A DNA stretch of 64,000 nucleotides from Aeromicrobium chenweiae (GCF_003065605.1 NZ_CP026952.1:1240001-1304000), one strand, 5' to 3'. Positions 54,255 through 64,000 are shown, counted from the stretch's first letter. The notes: generated by a model from the letters alone, not told the origin. Translations and numbers: made by a program.

Positions 54255-55841
54255 ATGGGCCTCACCCTCAACGCCGCGGCCTTCCGGGCGTGGACGCAGC
54301 TGTGCGCAGGGGCCCTGTCGTCCGCTCGGGCCGAGATCGACGCCCTGAACGTGTTCCCCGTCCCGGACAGCGACACCGGCACGAATGCGTACCTGACCTT
54401 CATGTCCGGCGCCGACGCGGTCGAGGCGCTCGGGCGGGACGCGTCCCTGGAACGGCTCGTCAAGGCGTACGTCGACGGCCTCCTCACCGGGGCCAAGGGC
54501 AACACCGGCGTGATCCTCTCCCAGCTCGTGAGGGCGTGCTTCCGTGACCTGCCCTTCGAGGGCCCGGTCAGCGCCGCAGATGTCGCGCGGTCGTTCGTCG
54601 CGGCGTCCGACGCCGCCTGGGCCGCGGTGGGCGCGCCGGTGGAGGGCACGATCCTGTCCGTCGCGAAGGCCGCTGCCGTGGGGGCGGTCGCCGCTGCCGA
54701 GGACGGGGTGGACGGTCACACGGTCTTCGGCAAGGCCGCGAACGCCGCCCGCGAGGCGCTCGCGCGGACGCCCGAGCAGATGGAGCTGCTGGCGCGGGCC
54801 GGTGTCGTCGACGCCGGTGGCCGGGCGCTCGTCGTCGTGCTGGACGCCACCGAGCAGGCGCTGACCGGGCGCGTCCCGCCGCAGGTCGCCGCGCACGTGC
54901 CGCAACCGATCCGCGTCGCGGGCGACGACCTGAGCGCGGACGGGCCGTCGTACGAGGTCATGTACCTCCTCGAGGCCGACGACGACCGCATCCCCGAGCT
55001 CCGGGCCTCCTTGATGGCGCTCGGCGACTCGCTCGTGGTCGTCGGCGGTGACCGGCTGTGGAACGTCCACGCCCACGTGGACGACGTGGGTGCCGCGATC
55101 GAGGTCGGCATCGCGGCCGGGCGGCCGTACCGGATCGCGGTGACCCACTTCGCCGACCAGATCGCGCGGGGACCGCAGAAGGGCCGTGTGGTCATCACCG
55201 CGACGACGGGTGCGGGGCTGACCGCGCTGTGCGAGGAGGCCGGCGCGCAGACCCTCGAGTTCACCCGCGACAGCCCGCTGACCGTCGCCGAGATGAGCGC
55301 GTCGCTGCGTGACGTGGGCGCCGACGAGATCATCGTGCTGCCCAACAACTTCCGCTACATCCGCCAGTTCGAGGCCGCTGCCCAGGCGGCCCGTCACGAC
55401 GGGATCCGGGTCGCGGTGATCCCCACCAACGCCCAGGTGCAGGGCCTGGCCGCTCTCGCGGTGCACGACCCGGGGCTGGGGTTCGACGAGGTCGTCGTCG
55501 CGATGTCCAGCGCCGCGGCGCACACGCAGCACGGCGCGGTCACGGTCGCGACGGAGAACGGGATGACGATGGCCGGCCCGGTCGGCCCCGGTGACGTCCT
55601 GGGCGTGGTGACCGGTGACTTCACGGTCATCGGCGACGACGTGCTCGAGGTCGCGTACGAGGTCATCGACAAGATCTTGTCGCCGGCAGGTGAGATGGTG
55701 ACTGTCGTGCTGGGCGAAGGATCGGATCCGGGCTACGAGGCGTCGCTGCGCGCCTACCTCAGGAGGGTGCGTCCCGACGTCGACCTGCTCGTCTACGACG
55801 GCGGCCAGGAGAACTACCCCCTGTTCATCGCGGTCGAGTGA
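54255..55841 (+). CDS. DAK2 domain protein (fatty acid kinase FakA-like)
   Basis: 528 residues. N-terminal DhaL-like kinase domain: [20 protein letters not shown] (ATP/Mg site), [18 protein letters not shown]; then a middle domain and the DegV-like/FakA C-terminal part ([53 protein letters not shown]). In Firmicutes FakA phosphorylates fatty acids bound to FakB; the same role in actinobacteria is not proven. Overlaps recG by 4 bases, a conserved order. Confidence 0.92.
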   Translation: MGLTLNAAAFRAWTQLCAGALSSARAEIDALNVFPVPDSDTGTNAYLTFMSGADAVEALGRDASLERLVKAYVDGLLTGAKGNTGVILSQLVRACFRDLPFEGPVSAADVARSFVAASDAAWAAVGAPVEGTILSVAKAAAVGAVAAAEDGVDGHTVFGKAANAAREALARTPEQMELLARAGVVDAGGRALVVVLDATEQALTGRVPPQVAAHVPQPIRVAGDDLSADGPSYEVMYLLEADDDRIPELRASLMALGDSLVVVGGDRLWNVHAHVDDVGAAIEVGIAAGRPYRIAVTHFADQIARGPQKGRVVITATTGAGLTALCEEAGAQTLEFTRDSPLTVAEMSASLRDVGADEIIVLPNNFRYIRQFEAAAQAARHDGIRVAVIPTNAQVQGLAALAVHDPGLGFDEVVVAMSSAAAHTQHGAVTVATENGMTMAGPVGPGDVLGVVTGDFTVIGDDVLEVAYEVIDKILSPAGEMVTVVLGEGSDPGYEASLRAYLRRVRPDVDLLVYDGGQENYPLFIAVE

Positions 55842-57976
55842 TGGTCGATCTCACCACCAAGCTGGTCAACGTCCTGGGCGACAAGACCGCCACGCCGCTG
55901 GCCAAGGCGTTCGACATGCACGTCGTGGGCGACCTGCTGCGCCACTACCCGCGCCGCTACGTCGAGCTGGGCAAGGCCAGCAACCTGGCCGACCTGCACG
56001 TCGGCCAGCACGCGACGGTGCTCGCCCGGGTCGTCGAGGCCAAGAACTACTCGTTCGGTCCCGGCGGCAAGCGCACCCGGACCGAGGTCATCGTGACCGA
56101 CGACTCGGGTGCCCGCCTGTCGCTGACGTTCTTCCAGCAGCGCTGGCTGCAGGACCGCATGAAGCCCGGGATGATGTGCCTGTTCTCGGGCGAGGTCGGC
56201 CAGTTCAACGGGCGCCTGCAGCTGACCCATCCCGACTACGACCTGTTCGACGAGGAGGGCGACACCGCGGCGTCCCGGCTGTCCCGCGGCGTCCTGCCGA
56301 TCTACCGGGCCACGGCGAAGGTCCCCACGTGGAAGATCGAGAGCTTCATCGGGCTGTGCCTCGACAGCCTCGACACGGTGGACGACCCGCTGCCGGAGTC
56401 GATCCGCTCCGAGCGCGGCTTCGCCGGCACCCGCGCGGCGCTCGAGTCGATCCACCGGCCCCACTCGATGGGTGAGGCGATGAAGGCGCGCGACCGCTTC
56501 CGGTTCGAGGAGGCGTTCATCGTCCAGACGGTGTTCGCCCAGCGCCGGCACGCGCTGGAGGACGACCGGGCGGCGGCCCGTCCCACGATCGACGGCGGTC
56601 TGCGCACGCGCTTCGAGCAGCAGCTGCCGTTCACGCTCACGGGTGGGCAGCGGGCCGTGGTCGAGGAGGTCTCCGCAGACCTGGCCCGCACGCACCCGAT
56701 GCACCGGCTCCTGCAGGGAGAGGTCGGCTCGGGCAAGACCGTGGTGGCCCTCATGGCGATGCTCCAGGTCGTCGACGCCGGGGGACAGGCAGCCCTCCTG
56801 GCGCCGACCGAGGTGCTCGCGTCCCAGCACTTCCGCGGCATCACCGCGTTGCTCGGCGACCTGGCCAAGGGCGGCATGCTGGGCGGTGCGGACGGGGCGA
56901 CCCGGGTGCGCCTGCTCACCGGCTCGATGGGGGCCAAGGCCCGCAACGCGGCGCTGCTCGACGCGGCGTCCGGCGAGGCCGGCATCGTCATCGGCACCCA
57001 CGCGCTGATCCAGGACCACGTGCAGTTCGCCGAGCTCGGTCTCCTCGTCGTCGACGAGCAGCACCGCTTCGGCGTCGAGCAGCGCGCCGCCCTCGTGGAC
57101 CGGTCCGAGGTCACGCCCCACGTGCTGGTCATGACGGCCACCCCGATCCCGCGCACCATCGCGATGTCGGTCTTCGGCGACCTGGAGGTCTCGACCCTGC
57201 GCGAGCTCCCCGCCGGCCGGCAGCCGATCCAGACCAACGTCGTGCCGTACGCCGAGCGCCCCGCGTGGCTGGCCCGCGCGTGGGAGCGGGTCCGCGAGGA
57301 GGTCGGCAAGGGCCGGCAGGCGTACGTCGTGGTCTCCCGCATCGGCGACGAGCCGTCCGAGAGCGACACGTCCTCCCTCGTTGAGCTGCACGAGGAGCTC
57401 GTGCACGGGCCGCTGCACGGGCTGCGGGTCGGCACGCTGCACGGGCGCATGAGCCCCGACGAGAAGGACGCCGCCATGAACGCGTTCGCCGCCGGGACGA
57501 CCGACGTGCTCGTGGCGACGACCGTCGTCGAGGTCGGCGTCGACGTCCCGAACGCGACCGTCATGGTCGTGATGGACGCCGACCGCTTCGGCGTGTCCCA
57601 GCTGCACCAGCTGCGTGGCCGGGTGGGTCGTGGCAGCGAGGCGGGTCTCTGCCTCCTGGTCACGGGCGCGGAGAGCGACTCACCGGCGCGCGAGCGGCTC
57701 GACGCGGTCGCCTCGACGACCGACGGGTTCGAGCTGTCCAAGCTCGACGTGGAGCTGCGCCGGGAGGGCGACGTGCTGGGCGCGCGGCAGTCCGGCGTAC
57801 GGTCCAGCCTGCGGCTGCTGTCGGTCGTGAAGGACGAGAAGGTCATCGAGGAGGCACGCGCGGCGGCCGACGCGATCGTGCTGGCCGATCCGGCGCTCAC
57901 CTCCCACCCGACGCTGGCAGCCGCGGTCAACGAGCTCGAGCACTCCGAGCAGGCCGACTACCTGGAGCGGACATGA
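55838..57976 (+). CDS. recG: ATP-dependent DNA helicase RecG
   Basis: 712 residues from GTG 55838 (an ATG follows at 55841). Unwinds branched DNA at stalled forks. N-terminal wedge domain HVVGDLLRHYPRRYVELG; SF2 motifs: LQGEVGSGKTVVALMAML (Walker A), LLVVDEQHRFGVEQRAAL (DEQH box), MTATPIPRTIAMSVFGDLE, VATTVVEVGVDVPNATVMVVMDADRFG, and QLRGRVGRGSEAGLCLL. Complete. Confidence 0.97.
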   Translation: MMVDLTTKLVNVLGDKTATPLAKAFDMHVVGDLLRHYPRRYVELGKASNLADLHVGQHATVLARVVEAKNYSFGPGGKRTRTEVIVTDDSGARLSLTFFQQRWLQDRMKPGMMCLFSGEVGQFNGRLQLTHPDYDLFDEEGDTAASRLSRGVLPIYRATAKVPTWKIESFIGLCLDSLDTVDDPLPESIRSERGFAGTRAALESIHRPHSMGEAMKARDRFRFEEAFIVQTVFAQRRHALEDDRAAARPTIDGGLRTRFEQQLPFTLTGGQRAVVEEVSADLARTHPMHRLLQGEVGSGKTVVALMAMLQVVDAGGQAALLAPTEVLASQHFRGITALLGDLAKGGMLGGADGATRVRLLTGSMGAKARNAALLDAASGEAGIVIGTHALIQDHVQFAELGLLVVDEQHRFGVEQRAALVDRSEVTPHVLVMTATPIPRTIAMSVFGDLEVSTLRELPAGRQPIQTNVVPYAERPAWLARAWERVREEVGKGRQAYVVVSRIGDEPSESDTSSLVELHEELVHGPLHGLRVGTLHGRMSPDEKDAAMNAFAAGTTDVLVATTVVEVGVDVPNATVMVVMDADRFGVSQLHQLRGRVGRGSEAGLCLLVTGAESDSPARERLDAVASTTDGFELSKLDVELRREGDVLGARQSGVRSSLRLLSVVKDEKVIEEARAAADAIVLADPALTSHPTLAAAVNELEHSEQADYLERT

Positions 57977-58539
57977 CGCGCATCATCGCCGGACGACACG
58001 GCGGACGACAGATCAAGACCCCCAAGGGCGACGGCACCCGGCCCACGTCCGACCGGGTCCGCGAGGCGATGTTCTCCTCGATCGAGTCCGAGCTGGGCGG
58101 GCTCGACGGCATCGCGGTGCTCGACCTGTTCGCGGGCTCGGGTGCGCTCGGCATCGAGGCGATCTCGCGCGGTGCGCGGCACGCGGTGTTCGTGGAGGCC
58201 CACGGCCAGGCCGCGTCGGTGATCACCGGCAACCTGCGGGCGCTCGGCGCCGAGGGCGTCGTCGAGCGGAGCAAGGCCGAGCGATGGGTCGAGGAGGGTG
58301 ACCGCGACGTCTTCGACCTGGTCCTGATCGACCCGCCGTACGCCGTGCCGACGACTGCGGTGACGGCTCTCGTCGCGGCGGTCCACGAGTCGTTCGCTCA
58401 TGACGACACGCTGTTCGTGGTCGAACGGGCGACCCGGGACCCGTTCGTCTGGCCCGACGGGGTCGAGGGCCTGCGCACCAAGAAGTACGGGGAGACGACG
58501 GTGTGGTTCGGACGCCCTGCGGTACGGTCGCAGGCATGA
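57973..58539 (+). CDS. rsmD: 16S rRNA (guanine966-N2)-methyltransferase
   Basis: 188 residues, overlapping recG by 4 bases. [36 protein letters not shown] is the family start; SAM motif [20 protein letters not shown]; catalytic [12 protein letters not shown] (N/DPPY). Overlaps coaD by 4 bases in the conserved recG-rsmD-coaD order. Confidence 0.96.
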   Translation: MTRIIAGRHGGRQIKTPKGDGTRPTSDRVREAMFSSIESELGGLDGIAVLDLFAGSGALGIEAISRGARHAVFVEAHGQAASVITGNLRALGAEGVVERSKAERWVEEGDRDVFDLVLIDPPYAVPTTAVTALVAAVHESFAHDDTLFVVERATRDPFVWPDGVEGLRTKKYGETTVWFGRPAVRSQA

Positions 58540-59009
58540 CGAAGGTCGTGTGTCCCGGTTCCTTCGACCCGGTGACCAATGGTCACCTCGACATCGTGGA
58601 GAGGTCCGCGCACCTGTTCGACGAGGTCGTGGTCGCCGTGCTCGTGAACGAGAACAAGAAGGGCCTGTTCACGATCGACGAGCGGCTCGAGCTGCTCACC
58701 GAGGCGACGAAGCACCTGCCCAACGTCTCGACGGCGTCCTTCACCGGCCTGCTCGTCGACTTCTGCACGGCCCACGGGGTCGACGCGATCGTCAAGGGCC
58801 TGCGGGCGGTCACCGACTTCGACTACGAGCTGCAGATGGCGCAGATGAACGGCAGCCTCACCGACGTCGACACGGTCTTCATCCCCACGTCGCCGGAGTA
58901 CTCGTTCCTCGCGTCCAGCCTGGTCAAGGAGGTCGCCAAGCACGGCGGCGACGTCTCCGGCCTGGTCCCCGGTTTCGTCAACGACGAGCTGAAGGCCAAG
59001 TACGCCTGA
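58536..59009 (+). CDS. coaD: Phosphopantetheine adenylyltransferase
   Basis: 157 residues from ATG 58536. CoA synthesis, fourth step. Nucleotidyltransferase motif [18 protein letters not shown] (T/HxGH), [19 protein letters not shown], and the [20 protein letters not shown] loop. TACGGT at 58523-58528 also precedes the start by 7 bases. Confidence 0.98.
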   Translation: MTKVVCPGSFDPVTNGHLDIVERSAHLFDEVVVAVLVNENKKGLFTIDERLELLTEATKHLPNVSTASFTGLLVDFCTAHGVDAIVKGLRAVTDFDYELQMAQMNGSLTDVDTVFIPTSPEYSFLASSLVKEVAKHGGDVSGLVPGFVNDELKAKYA

Positions 59010-59027
59010 CCCGCGAGAGGTGGCGAC

Positions 59028-59867
59028 ATGGGACTCGCCGAGCACTTCGAGGCCGAACGGCCGAGGTTGCTGGCGATCGCCACGCGCGTGCTCGGCGATC
59101 CGGTCGAGGCCGAGGACGTGGTGCAGCAGGCGTGGCTGCGCCTGGACGCCACCGACGCGTCGATCGCGAGCCTGCCGGCCTGGCTGACGACCGTGACCAC
59201 GCGGTTGTGCCTGGACCGGCTGCGCGCACGGGTGCCGGTGCCCACCGAGCACACCGACGCCGTGGCCGCGACCGCACCGGACCCCGCTGACGACGTCGTC
59301 CTCGCGGACTCGGTCGGCGTCGCGCTCCAGGTGGTCCTGGAACGGCTCAGCCCCGCCGAACGGGTCGCCTTCGTCCTCCACGACAGCTTCGGCCTCGAGT
59401 TCGCGACCATCGCCGCCGTGCTCGAGACGACGCCGACCGCCGCGCGAAAGCTGGCCTCCCGGGCGCGGGCGAAGGTCAGGCAGCCGCCCGCGCGCGATCG
59501 GCTCGCCGACTGGGAGGTCGTCGACGCGTTCATGGCCGCTGCGCGTGAGGGCGACTTCGAGCGGCTGATCGCGCTGCTCGCCCCGGACGCCCGGGTGACC
59601 GCTGACGCGGCCGCCGTCGCCCGCGGCACCCCCACGCTGATCGAGGGGCGGCAGCGGGTGGCCGAGTTCTTCGACGGCAGCGCCCGTGCGGCCCTGCCGG
59701 TCCTCGTCGACGATCGTCCCGCGACGGCGTGGTTCCACCGCGGGCAGGCGATGGTGCTGTTCGACTTCGCCGTCGCCGACGGGGTGGTGCGTGGCATCAC
59801 GTTCCGGGCCGATGCCGATGCGCTGACGCGCGTGGTCCGTCGCGAGGGCGTCGATCGACGCGACTGA
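59028..59867 (+). CDS. ECF sigma factor with SnoaL-like C-terminal domain (ECF41/SigJ type)
   Basis: 279 residues. Sigma-70 region 2 at ~10-75 (RLLAIATRVLGDPVEAEDVVQQAWLRL) and region 4 at ~100-160 (LQVVLERLSPAERVAFVLHDSFGLEF, then TPTAARKLASRARAKV). After that comes a SnoaL/NTF2-like domain (~residues 170-270), which in ECF41 proteins modulates sigma activity in place of a separate anti-sigma factor. No anti-sigma gene is adjacent. The gene is 18 bases after coaD. Confidence 0.9.
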   Translation: MGLAEHFEAERPRLLAIATRVLGDPVEAEDVVQQAWLRLDATDASIASLPAWLTTVTTRLCLDRLRARVPVPTEHTDAVAATAPDPADDVVLADSVGVALQVVLERLSPAERVAFVLHDSFGLEFATIAAVLETTPTAARKLASRARAKVRQPPARDRLADWEVVDAFMAAAREGDFERLIALLAPDARVTADAAAVARGTPTLIEGRQRVAEFFDGSARAALPVLVDDRPATAWFHRGQAMVLFDFAVADGVVRGITFRADADALTRVVRREGVDRRD

Positions 59868-59942
59868 TGCGTGTCCCGGTCACATCCGTGCCGCGCCGAT
59901 CGTCAGGTGCGTACGAACCCGTCCGGAGAGGAAGTGCCGCAC

Positions 59943-60179
59943 ATGAAGACCATGACCTGTCGCCAGTTGGGAGGTCCCTGCGACCTCGAGCACCGCGGCG
60001 AGACCGCCGACGACGTCATCAACGCCCAGGACCAGCACCTGAAGGAGGCGGAGAAGGCCGGCGACGCGACGCACCAGGACGCGCGCGAGGCCATGAAAGG
60101 GCGCTGGCGGCACCCGAAGAAGTCTCTGGACTGGTACCGCGGGATGAAGGATGCCTTCGCCCGCCTGCCCGAGTCCTGA
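59943..60179 (+). CDS. Small DUF1059-like protein
   Basis: 78 residues from ATG 59943, with GGAGAGGAAGTGCC before it. MKTMTCRQLGGPCDLEHRGETADDV is the DUF1059 pattern with two Cys; the second half is charged and helical. Unknown function. It may be one of the targets of the upstream sigma factor, by position only. Confidence 0.82.
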   Translation: MKTMTCRQLGGPCDLEHRGETADDVINAQDQHLKEAEKAGDATHQDAREAMKGRWRHPKKSLDWYRGMKDAFARLPES

Positions 60180-60198
60180 GCCCGGTCGCTTCCCCGGG

Positions 60199-61383
60199 TC
60201 AGTCGGGCAGGTGCGGGGCCGCGACCGGGTCGCCCCGGCCGATCTGGACCGCCCTGCGCAGCGACGTCGAGCCGAACTTGTCGCGCACGGCGTCGATCGC
60301 GTCGTCGAGCTCGGAGCCGGCGGTCACGTCGAGCGGCAGGGCCAGCTGAGCCGGGCCGTCGTCCAGCGACCCGACCGAGACACCGACCAGGGTGATGCCC
60401 TTGTCCTTGATGACGCCTGAGCGGGACGCCAGCAGCCGCCTGGCGACGTCGAGCACGGTGACGGTGTGGGCGGTGGGCCGCGCCAGCGTGTGCGACGAGG
60501 TCGAGCGGGTGAAGTCGCCGAAGCGCAGCCGGATCGTGACGGTGCTGCCCGTGCGCCCGGCGGCGCGCATCCGGCGGGTGACCCGGTCGACAAGCGTGAG
60601 CAGGACGAGGTCGAGATCGGCAGGGGAGTGGTCGCCGCGGCCCATCGCGTGCTGGGCGCCCATCGACCCGCGCCGCTTGCCGGTCTGCACCGGTCTGGGG
60701 TCGCGGTTGTGGGCCAGTGCGTGTAGGTGGCGGCCCGCGGCGGGGCCCAGCAGGTGGACGAGCTCGCTCTCGAACATCTCGGCCACGTCGCCGACGGTCG
60801 TGAGGCGCGCGTCCCGCAGCTTGGCGGACGTGACCTTGCCGACTCCCCAGAGCCGCTCGACCGGCAGCGCGTGGAGGAACTGCAGCTCCTGCTCGACCGG
60901 CACGACCAGCATGCCCTCGGGCTTGGACACCGCCGAGGCGACCTTCGCGAGGTACTTGGTGCGGGCGACGCCGACCGAGATCGGCAGCCCGACCCGGTCG
61001 CGGACGTCCGCTCGCAGCTGGGTCGCGATGGTCGACGGTGCGCCGCGGATGCGCCGCAGGCCGCCCACCTCGAGGAAGGCCTCGTCGATCGAGATGCCCT
61101 CCACGAGCGGTGTCGTGTCGTGGAAGACGTCGAAAACTGCCCGGCTCGCCTCGGTGTACGCCGAGAACCGGGCCGGGACGACGACCGCGTCGGGACAGAC
61201 CCGCAACGCCTGCCGGCCGCCCATCGCCGTCCGCACACCGCGAGCCTTCGCCTCGTAGCTCGCGGCCAGCACGACACCACCGCCCACGATGACCGGACGC
61301 CCCCGCAGCGAGGGGTCGTCGCGCTGCTCGACCGACGCGTAGAAGGCGTCGAGGTCGGCGTGCAGCACGGTGCCCTCGGTCAT
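60199..61383 (-). CDS. dinB: DNA polymerase IV (Y family)
   Basis: 394 residues from ATG 61383. Lesion-bypass polymerase. LHADLDAFYASVEQRDDPSLRGRPVIVGG (catalytic Asp), SYEAKARGVRTAM, SIDEAFLEVGGL (second acidic pair), a helix-hairpin-helix part LWGVGKVTSAKLRDA, and little-finger domain. Near the C-terminus QLALPLDV is a good beta-clamp-binding motif. Convergent with the DUF1059-like gene. Confidence 0.96.
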   Translation of the reverse strand: MTEGTVLHADLDAFYASVEQRDDPSLRGRPVIVGGGVVLAASYEAKARGVRTAMGGRQALRVCPDAVVVPARFSAYTEASRAVFDVFHDTTPLVEGISIDEAFLEVGGLRRIRGAPSTIATQLRADVRDRVGLPISVGVARTKYLAKVASAVSKPEGMLVVPVEQELQFLHALPVERLWGVGKVTSAKLRDARLTTVGDVAEMFESELVHLLGPAAGRHLHALAHNRDPRPVQTGKRRGSMGAQHAMGRGDHSPADLDLVLLTLVDRVTRRMRAAGRTGSTVTIRLRFGDFTRSTSSHTLARPTAHTVTVLDVARRLLASRSGVIKDKGITLVGVSVGSLDDGPAQLALPLDVTAGSELDDAIDAVRDKFGSTSLRRAVQIGRGDPVAAPHLPD

Positions 61384-61518
61384 GCTGGCATGGTTCCACC
61401 TGCCCCCGACACTCGCTCGTCCCGGGCGATTGGCCTCGGCGTGTCCCGGGGGGTTACGATTGACCTCGGCCTGCTTGCAGGTCCTCTTCTTGTCGTGCTC
61501 TTGGATGGATGGTTGATC

Positions 61519-62103
61519 GTGCTGTCCGGACCGCTGGTCTTCGATACCCACGAGATGGGTCGCAAACCCGGCGCCGAACGTACCTTCACCCGCACCATCG
61601 AGGCGCCGGCAGAGATGGGTTACGACGTCTACGCCGTGCCCGAGGGCTCCACGATCGAGCTCGAGCTCCGGCTCGAGGCGATCATGGAGGGGATCCTGGC
61701 AACAGGGACCTTCTCGGCGCGGGCCGTGGGTGAGTGTGTGCGGTGCCTGGAGCCCATCGACGAACCTGTCGTGGTCGGTTTCCAGGAGCTCTTCCTCTAT
61801 GAAGCACCCTCCGACCAGGAGGAGGCGGACGAGGAGGATCATGTCCTCGAGGACGAGCTGCTCGACCTCGAACCCGTTCTGCGGGACGCGGTGGTGCTCG
61901 CACTCCCGCACAACCCGTTGTGTGGTCCGGACTGTCCGGGACTGTGCCCCGAGTGTGGGGCGCGACTCGCGGATGACCCAGATCACACACACGGTGAAGC
62001 GATCGACCCACGGTGGTCGGCGCTGAGCCAGCTGGCGGAGCAACCGGTCCCGTCAGCCGACCAGTCAGAGTCGGGCAACACGTCCGACGACAGCAAGGAG
62101 TAG
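61519..62103 (+). CDS. DUF177 (YceD-like) protein
   Basis: About 194 residues. No ATG at the start; GTG 61519 ([18 protein letters not shown]) is chosen, with TTG codons upstream as alternatives. DUF177 hallmark [22 protein letters not shown], a long acidic stretch, and a paired-Cys [20 protein letters not shown] near the end, which probably binds zinc. The gene is almost always next to rpmF; in other bacteria it is linked to 23S rRNA/ribosome maturation. Three bases before rpmF. Confidence 0.9.
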   Translation: MLSGPLVFDTHEMGRKPGAERTFTRTIEAPAEMGYDVYAVPEGSTIELELRLEAIMEGILATGTFSARAVGECVRCLEPIDEPVVVGFQELFLYEAPSDQEEADEEDHVLEDELLDLEPVLRDAVVLALPHNPLCGPDCPGLCPECGARLADDPDHTHGEAIDPRWSALSQLAEQPVPSADQSESGNTSDDSKE

Positions 62104-62106
62104 ATC

Positions 62107-62292
62107 GTGGCAGTCCCGAAGAGGAAGATGTCGCGCAGCAACACGCGTCACCGTCGTTCGCAGTGGAAGACCACCGCAACGGCGATCGTCGACTGCGCCA
62201 ACCCCGCGTGCGACTCCAAGGTGCAGCCGCACCACGCGTGCACCAAGTGCGGACAGTACGGAGCTCGCGGCGAGCGTCGCCAGGTCCTCTGA
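62107..62292 (+). CDS. rpmF: 50S ribosomal protein L32
   Basis: 61 residues from GTG 62107 with AAGGAG upstream. [20 protein letters not shown] is the L32 start; the Cys pattern [20 protein letters not shown] suggests zinc binding. In order DUF177-rpmF-rnc-mutM, as in most actinobacteria. Confidence 0.97.
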   Translation: MAVPKRKMSRSNTRHRRSQWKTTATAIVDCANPACDSKVQPHHACTKCGQYGARGERRQVL

Positions 62293-63002
62293 TCTCTGCC
62301 GCAGCTGACGCTGGGGCGCTCCGGGAGGTCCTGGGAGTCCAGGACCTCGACCCGGAGCTGCTCCAGCACGCGCTGACACACCGCTCGTTCGCGTACGAGA
62401 ACGGCGGTGTGCCCAACAACGAGCGCCTCGAGTTCCTGGGGGACTCGGTGCTCGGTCTTGTCGTCACCGACACGCTCTTCACCGAGCATCCCGACCTGCC
62501 CGAGGGGCAGCTCGCGAAGCTTCGTGCAGCGGTCGTCAGCGCCAAGGCCCTCGCGGAGGTCGCGCGCACCCTCGGCATCGGCGAGCACGTTCGTCTCGGC
62601 CGTGGCGAGGAGACGACCGGTGGTCGTGACAAGGCCTCGATCCTGTCCGACACGGTCGAGGCCATCCTGGGCGCGATCTACGTCCAGTTCGGCATCGAAC
62701 GGGCCGCCGAGGTGATCCACCGGGTGTTCGACCCCGTGATCGCCGCAGCCTCCGGCCTCGGCGCAGGCCTGGACTGGAAGACGTCCCTGCAGGAGATCGC
62801 CGCCAACAACGATCTCGGCGTCCCGCACTACGTGCTGGTGGGCACGGGGCCGGATCACAACAAGAGCTTCACCGCCGAGGTCGTCGTCGGCGAGGCGACG
62901 TTCGGCGGGGGTGCCGGCCGCTCCAAGAAGGAGGCCGAGCAGATGGTCGCCGAGATCGCCTGGCGCGCCATCAACGCCGGTCTCGACCAGCCCGGCTCCT
63001 AG
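62247..63002 (+). CDS. rnc: Ribonuclease III
   Basis: 251 residues if GTG 62247 is the start, overlapping rpmF by 46 bases. A CTG at 62289, which overlaps the rpmF stop as CTGA and gives 237 residues ([11 protein letters not shown]...), fits the usual N-terminal length better, but needs a rare start codon. Catalytic signature [15 protein letters not shown], second acidic site near [18 protein letters not shown], and a double-strand-RNA-binding domain from ~[17 protein letters not shown] to the end. Processes rRNA precursors and structured mRNA. Confidence 0.95.
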   Translation: MRTVRSSRRASPGPLISAAADAGALREVLGVQDLDPELLQHALTHRSFAYENGGVPNNERLEFLGDSVLGLVVTDTLFTEHPDLPEGQLAKLRAAVVSAKALAEVARTLGIGEHVRLGRGEETTGGRDKASILSDTVEAILGAIYVQFGIERAAEVIHRVFDPVIAAASGLGAGLDWKTSLQEIAANNDLGVPHYVLVGTGPDHNKSFTAEVVVGEATFGGGAGRSKKEAEQMVAEIAWRAINAGLDQPGS

Positions 63003-63006
63003 ACCC

Positions 63007-63858
63007 GTGCCCGAGCTGCCCGAGGTCGAGGTCGTCCGTCGCGGCATCGCCGACCACGTGGTCGGCCGGACGATCACCGCCGTCACGGTCCACGACGTGC
63101 GCTCGGTGCGCCGTCACCTACCCGGCCCGGCCGACTTCCGGCACCGGGTGGAGGGACGGACGGTCGTCGGCGTGGCCCGCCGAGGCAAGTACCTGTGGAT
63201 GCAGCTCGACCATGGCGACGCCATCTTGTGCCACCTGGGCATGAGCGGGCAGTTCCTGGTCTCCGAGGCGTCCGCGCCCCCGCAGCGACACCTGCGCATC
63301 ACGCTCGCGCTGCAGGACGGCACCGAGCTCCGGTTCGCCGACCAGCGCATCTTCGGCGGGATGTCGTTCAGCGAGGACGGCGCGGAGCTCCCGCCCGAGA
63401 TCGCGCACATCGCGCGCGACCCGCTGGACCCCTTGTTCGACCCGGCCGAGTTCACCGCCCGGATCCGCAAGCGCCAGACGGGCGTGAAGCGGGCGATCCT
63501 CGACCAGACGCTCATCTCCGGGGTCGGCAACATCTATGCCGACGAGTCGCTGTGGCGGACGCCGCTGCACTACGCCCGCAACACCCGGCACCTGCGGACC
63601 CGCGAGATCGACGCGTTGCTGGGCCACATCGGCGACGTCATGCGCGAGGCGCTCGCCCAAGGCGGCACGTCGTTCGACGCGCTGTACGTGAACGTCAACG
63701 GCAACAGCGGCTACTTCGACCGCTCCCTGCAGGCGTACGGCCAGGAGGGCCGGCCGTGCCAGCGGTGCGGCACCCCCATCCGCCGCGACCCGTTCATGAA
63801 CCGCTCGTCGTTCTGGTGCCCGCACTGCCAGCCGCGTCCGCGCAACGGGCGGTTCTGA
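63007..63858 (+). CDS. mutM: Formamidopyrimidine-DNA glycosylase
   Basis: 283 residues from GTG 63007, 4 bases after rnc. Bifunctional oxidised-purine glycosylase/AP lyase. After processing the N-terminal Pro of [12 protein letters not shown] is the catalytic amine. H2TH region [15 protein letters not shown], zinc finger [24 protein letters not shown]. Complete. Confidence 0.97.
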   Translation: MPELPEVEVVRRGIADHVVGRTITAVTVHDVRSVRRHLPGPADFRHRVEGRTVVGVARRGKYLWMQLDHGDAILCHLGMSGQFLVSEASAPPQRHLRITLALQDGTELRFADQRIFGGMSFSEDGAELPPEIAHIARDPLDPLFDPAEFTARIRKRQTGVKRAILDQTLISGVGNIYADESLWRTPLHYARNTRHLRTREIDALLGHIGDVMREALAQGGTSFDALYVNVNGNSGYFDRSLQAYGQEGRPCQRCGTPIRRDPFMNRSSFWCPHCQPRPRNGRF

Positions 63859-63871
63859 CTACGCTGGCCGC

Positions 63872-64000
63872 ATGAGCCTGACCCTGCAGCCCATGAACGC
63901 CGAGCTCTTCGCGTCCTGGATGAGGCACGTGATGGGCTGGTACGCCCAGGGCAAGGTCGAGGCGGGGAGCTGGCCCGAGGACGGGGCGGTGGAGCGGGCG
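63872..64000 (+). CDS. Start of a gene, GNAT acetyltransferase-like, cut by window end
   Basis: 43 codons from ATG 63872 to the window edge. SLTLQPMNAELFASWMRHVMGWYAQGKVEAGSW is the look of an N-terminal GNAT acetyltransferase, but the core acetyl-CoA motif is beyond the window. TACGCT at 63860-63865 is 6 bases before the start (leaderless-type). Complete identification needs the next kilobase. Confidence 0.6.
   Translation, partial: MSLTLQPMNAELFASWMRHVMGWYAQGKVEAGSWPEDGAVERA

Noticed and set aside
60727..61518. Extension of the DUF177 frame to 458 residues through the dinB region
   Set aside because: The upstream part is the complement of a clear DinB gene and has no domain; DUF177 proteins are about 170-200 residues.

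Overview
This window is ordinary chromosome from a high-GC Gram-positive bacterium (Actinomycetota). The gene styles (MoxR/DUF58/TgpA operon, IclR regulators beside glp and leu genes, DUF3515, a DAK2 gene upstream of recG, Ada-AlkA fusion, leaderless-looking promoters) fit Propionibacteriales/Nocardioidaceae, for example an Aeromicrobium- or Nocardioides-like organism; the genus is an inference. No rRNA, prophage, insertion sequence or CRISPR array was seen. The exception to the uniform base composition is the first ~1.26 kb, which looks less GC-rich and ends inside a truncated flavodoxin gene, suggesting the edge of acquired DNA.

Layout. 0.1-1.5 kb: unknown protein and flavodoxin remnant. 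1.5-8.2 kb: MoxR-DUF58-transglutaminase operon, GrpB, a glutathionyl-hydroquinone-reductase-like enzyme and a membrane protein. 8.2-11.3 kb: leuA behind a leucine-rich leader peptide, then a convergent MFS transporter. 11.4-17.9 kb: glycerol island: IclR regulator and a second glycerol kinase leftward, glpF-glpK-glpD rightward, with a 17-bp palindrome between the promoters. 18.1-21.9 kb: lysine-degradation operon (lysine 6-dehydrogenase-like, ALDH7/AmaB-like, HglS-like). 21.9-26.1 kb: DUF429, VOC protein, recO-uppS, MerR regulator and thioredoxin-reductase-like flavoprotein. 26.1-29.5 kb: a four-gene module of lipoprotein, related soluble protein, WXG100-like protein and WXG/alpha-beta-hydrolase fusion. 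29.5-32.2 kb: FAH-family enzyme, gltX, tRNA-Gln and tRNA-Glu. 32.3-39.8 kb: two convergent large secreted metallopeptidases (M1 and M14) with Ig-like C-terminal repeats. 39.9-41.9 kb: Ada-AlkA and ogt alkylation repair. 41.9-43.5 kb: accessory patch with four copies of a ~48-bp palindromic element around an AbiEi/DUF559-like gene. 43.5-46.3 kb: NdgR-like IclR regulator divergent from leuCD. 46.3-46.5 kb: a 21-bp-period inverted tandem array. 46.7-64 kb: housekeeping genes: plsC, gpsA, a trans-sulfuration-type PLP enzyme, ddl, thiL, amidase, rpmB, DAK2, recG-rsmD-coaD, an ECF sigma factor, dinB, DUF177-rpmF-rnc-mutM and the start of a GNAT-like gene.

The genes work together as several short pathways. 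Leucine synthesis is represented by leuA under probable ribosome-mediated attenuation and leuCD with an IclR regulator. Glycerol uptake and oxidation (GlpF, GlpK, GlpD) and phospholipid precursor synthesis (GpsA, PlsC) meet at glycerol 3-phosphate. Lysine would go to aminoadipate and, after a transaminase not present here, through HglS to 2-hydroxyglutarate.

The most unusual items are the 21-bp inverted array (46323-46482), the four-copy palindrome family (41858-43470), the type VII-like secreted hydrolase module (26148-29488), the long inverted repeat at 24628-24723, and the recurrent TANNNT-to-start-codon spacing that suggests many leaderless transcripts.
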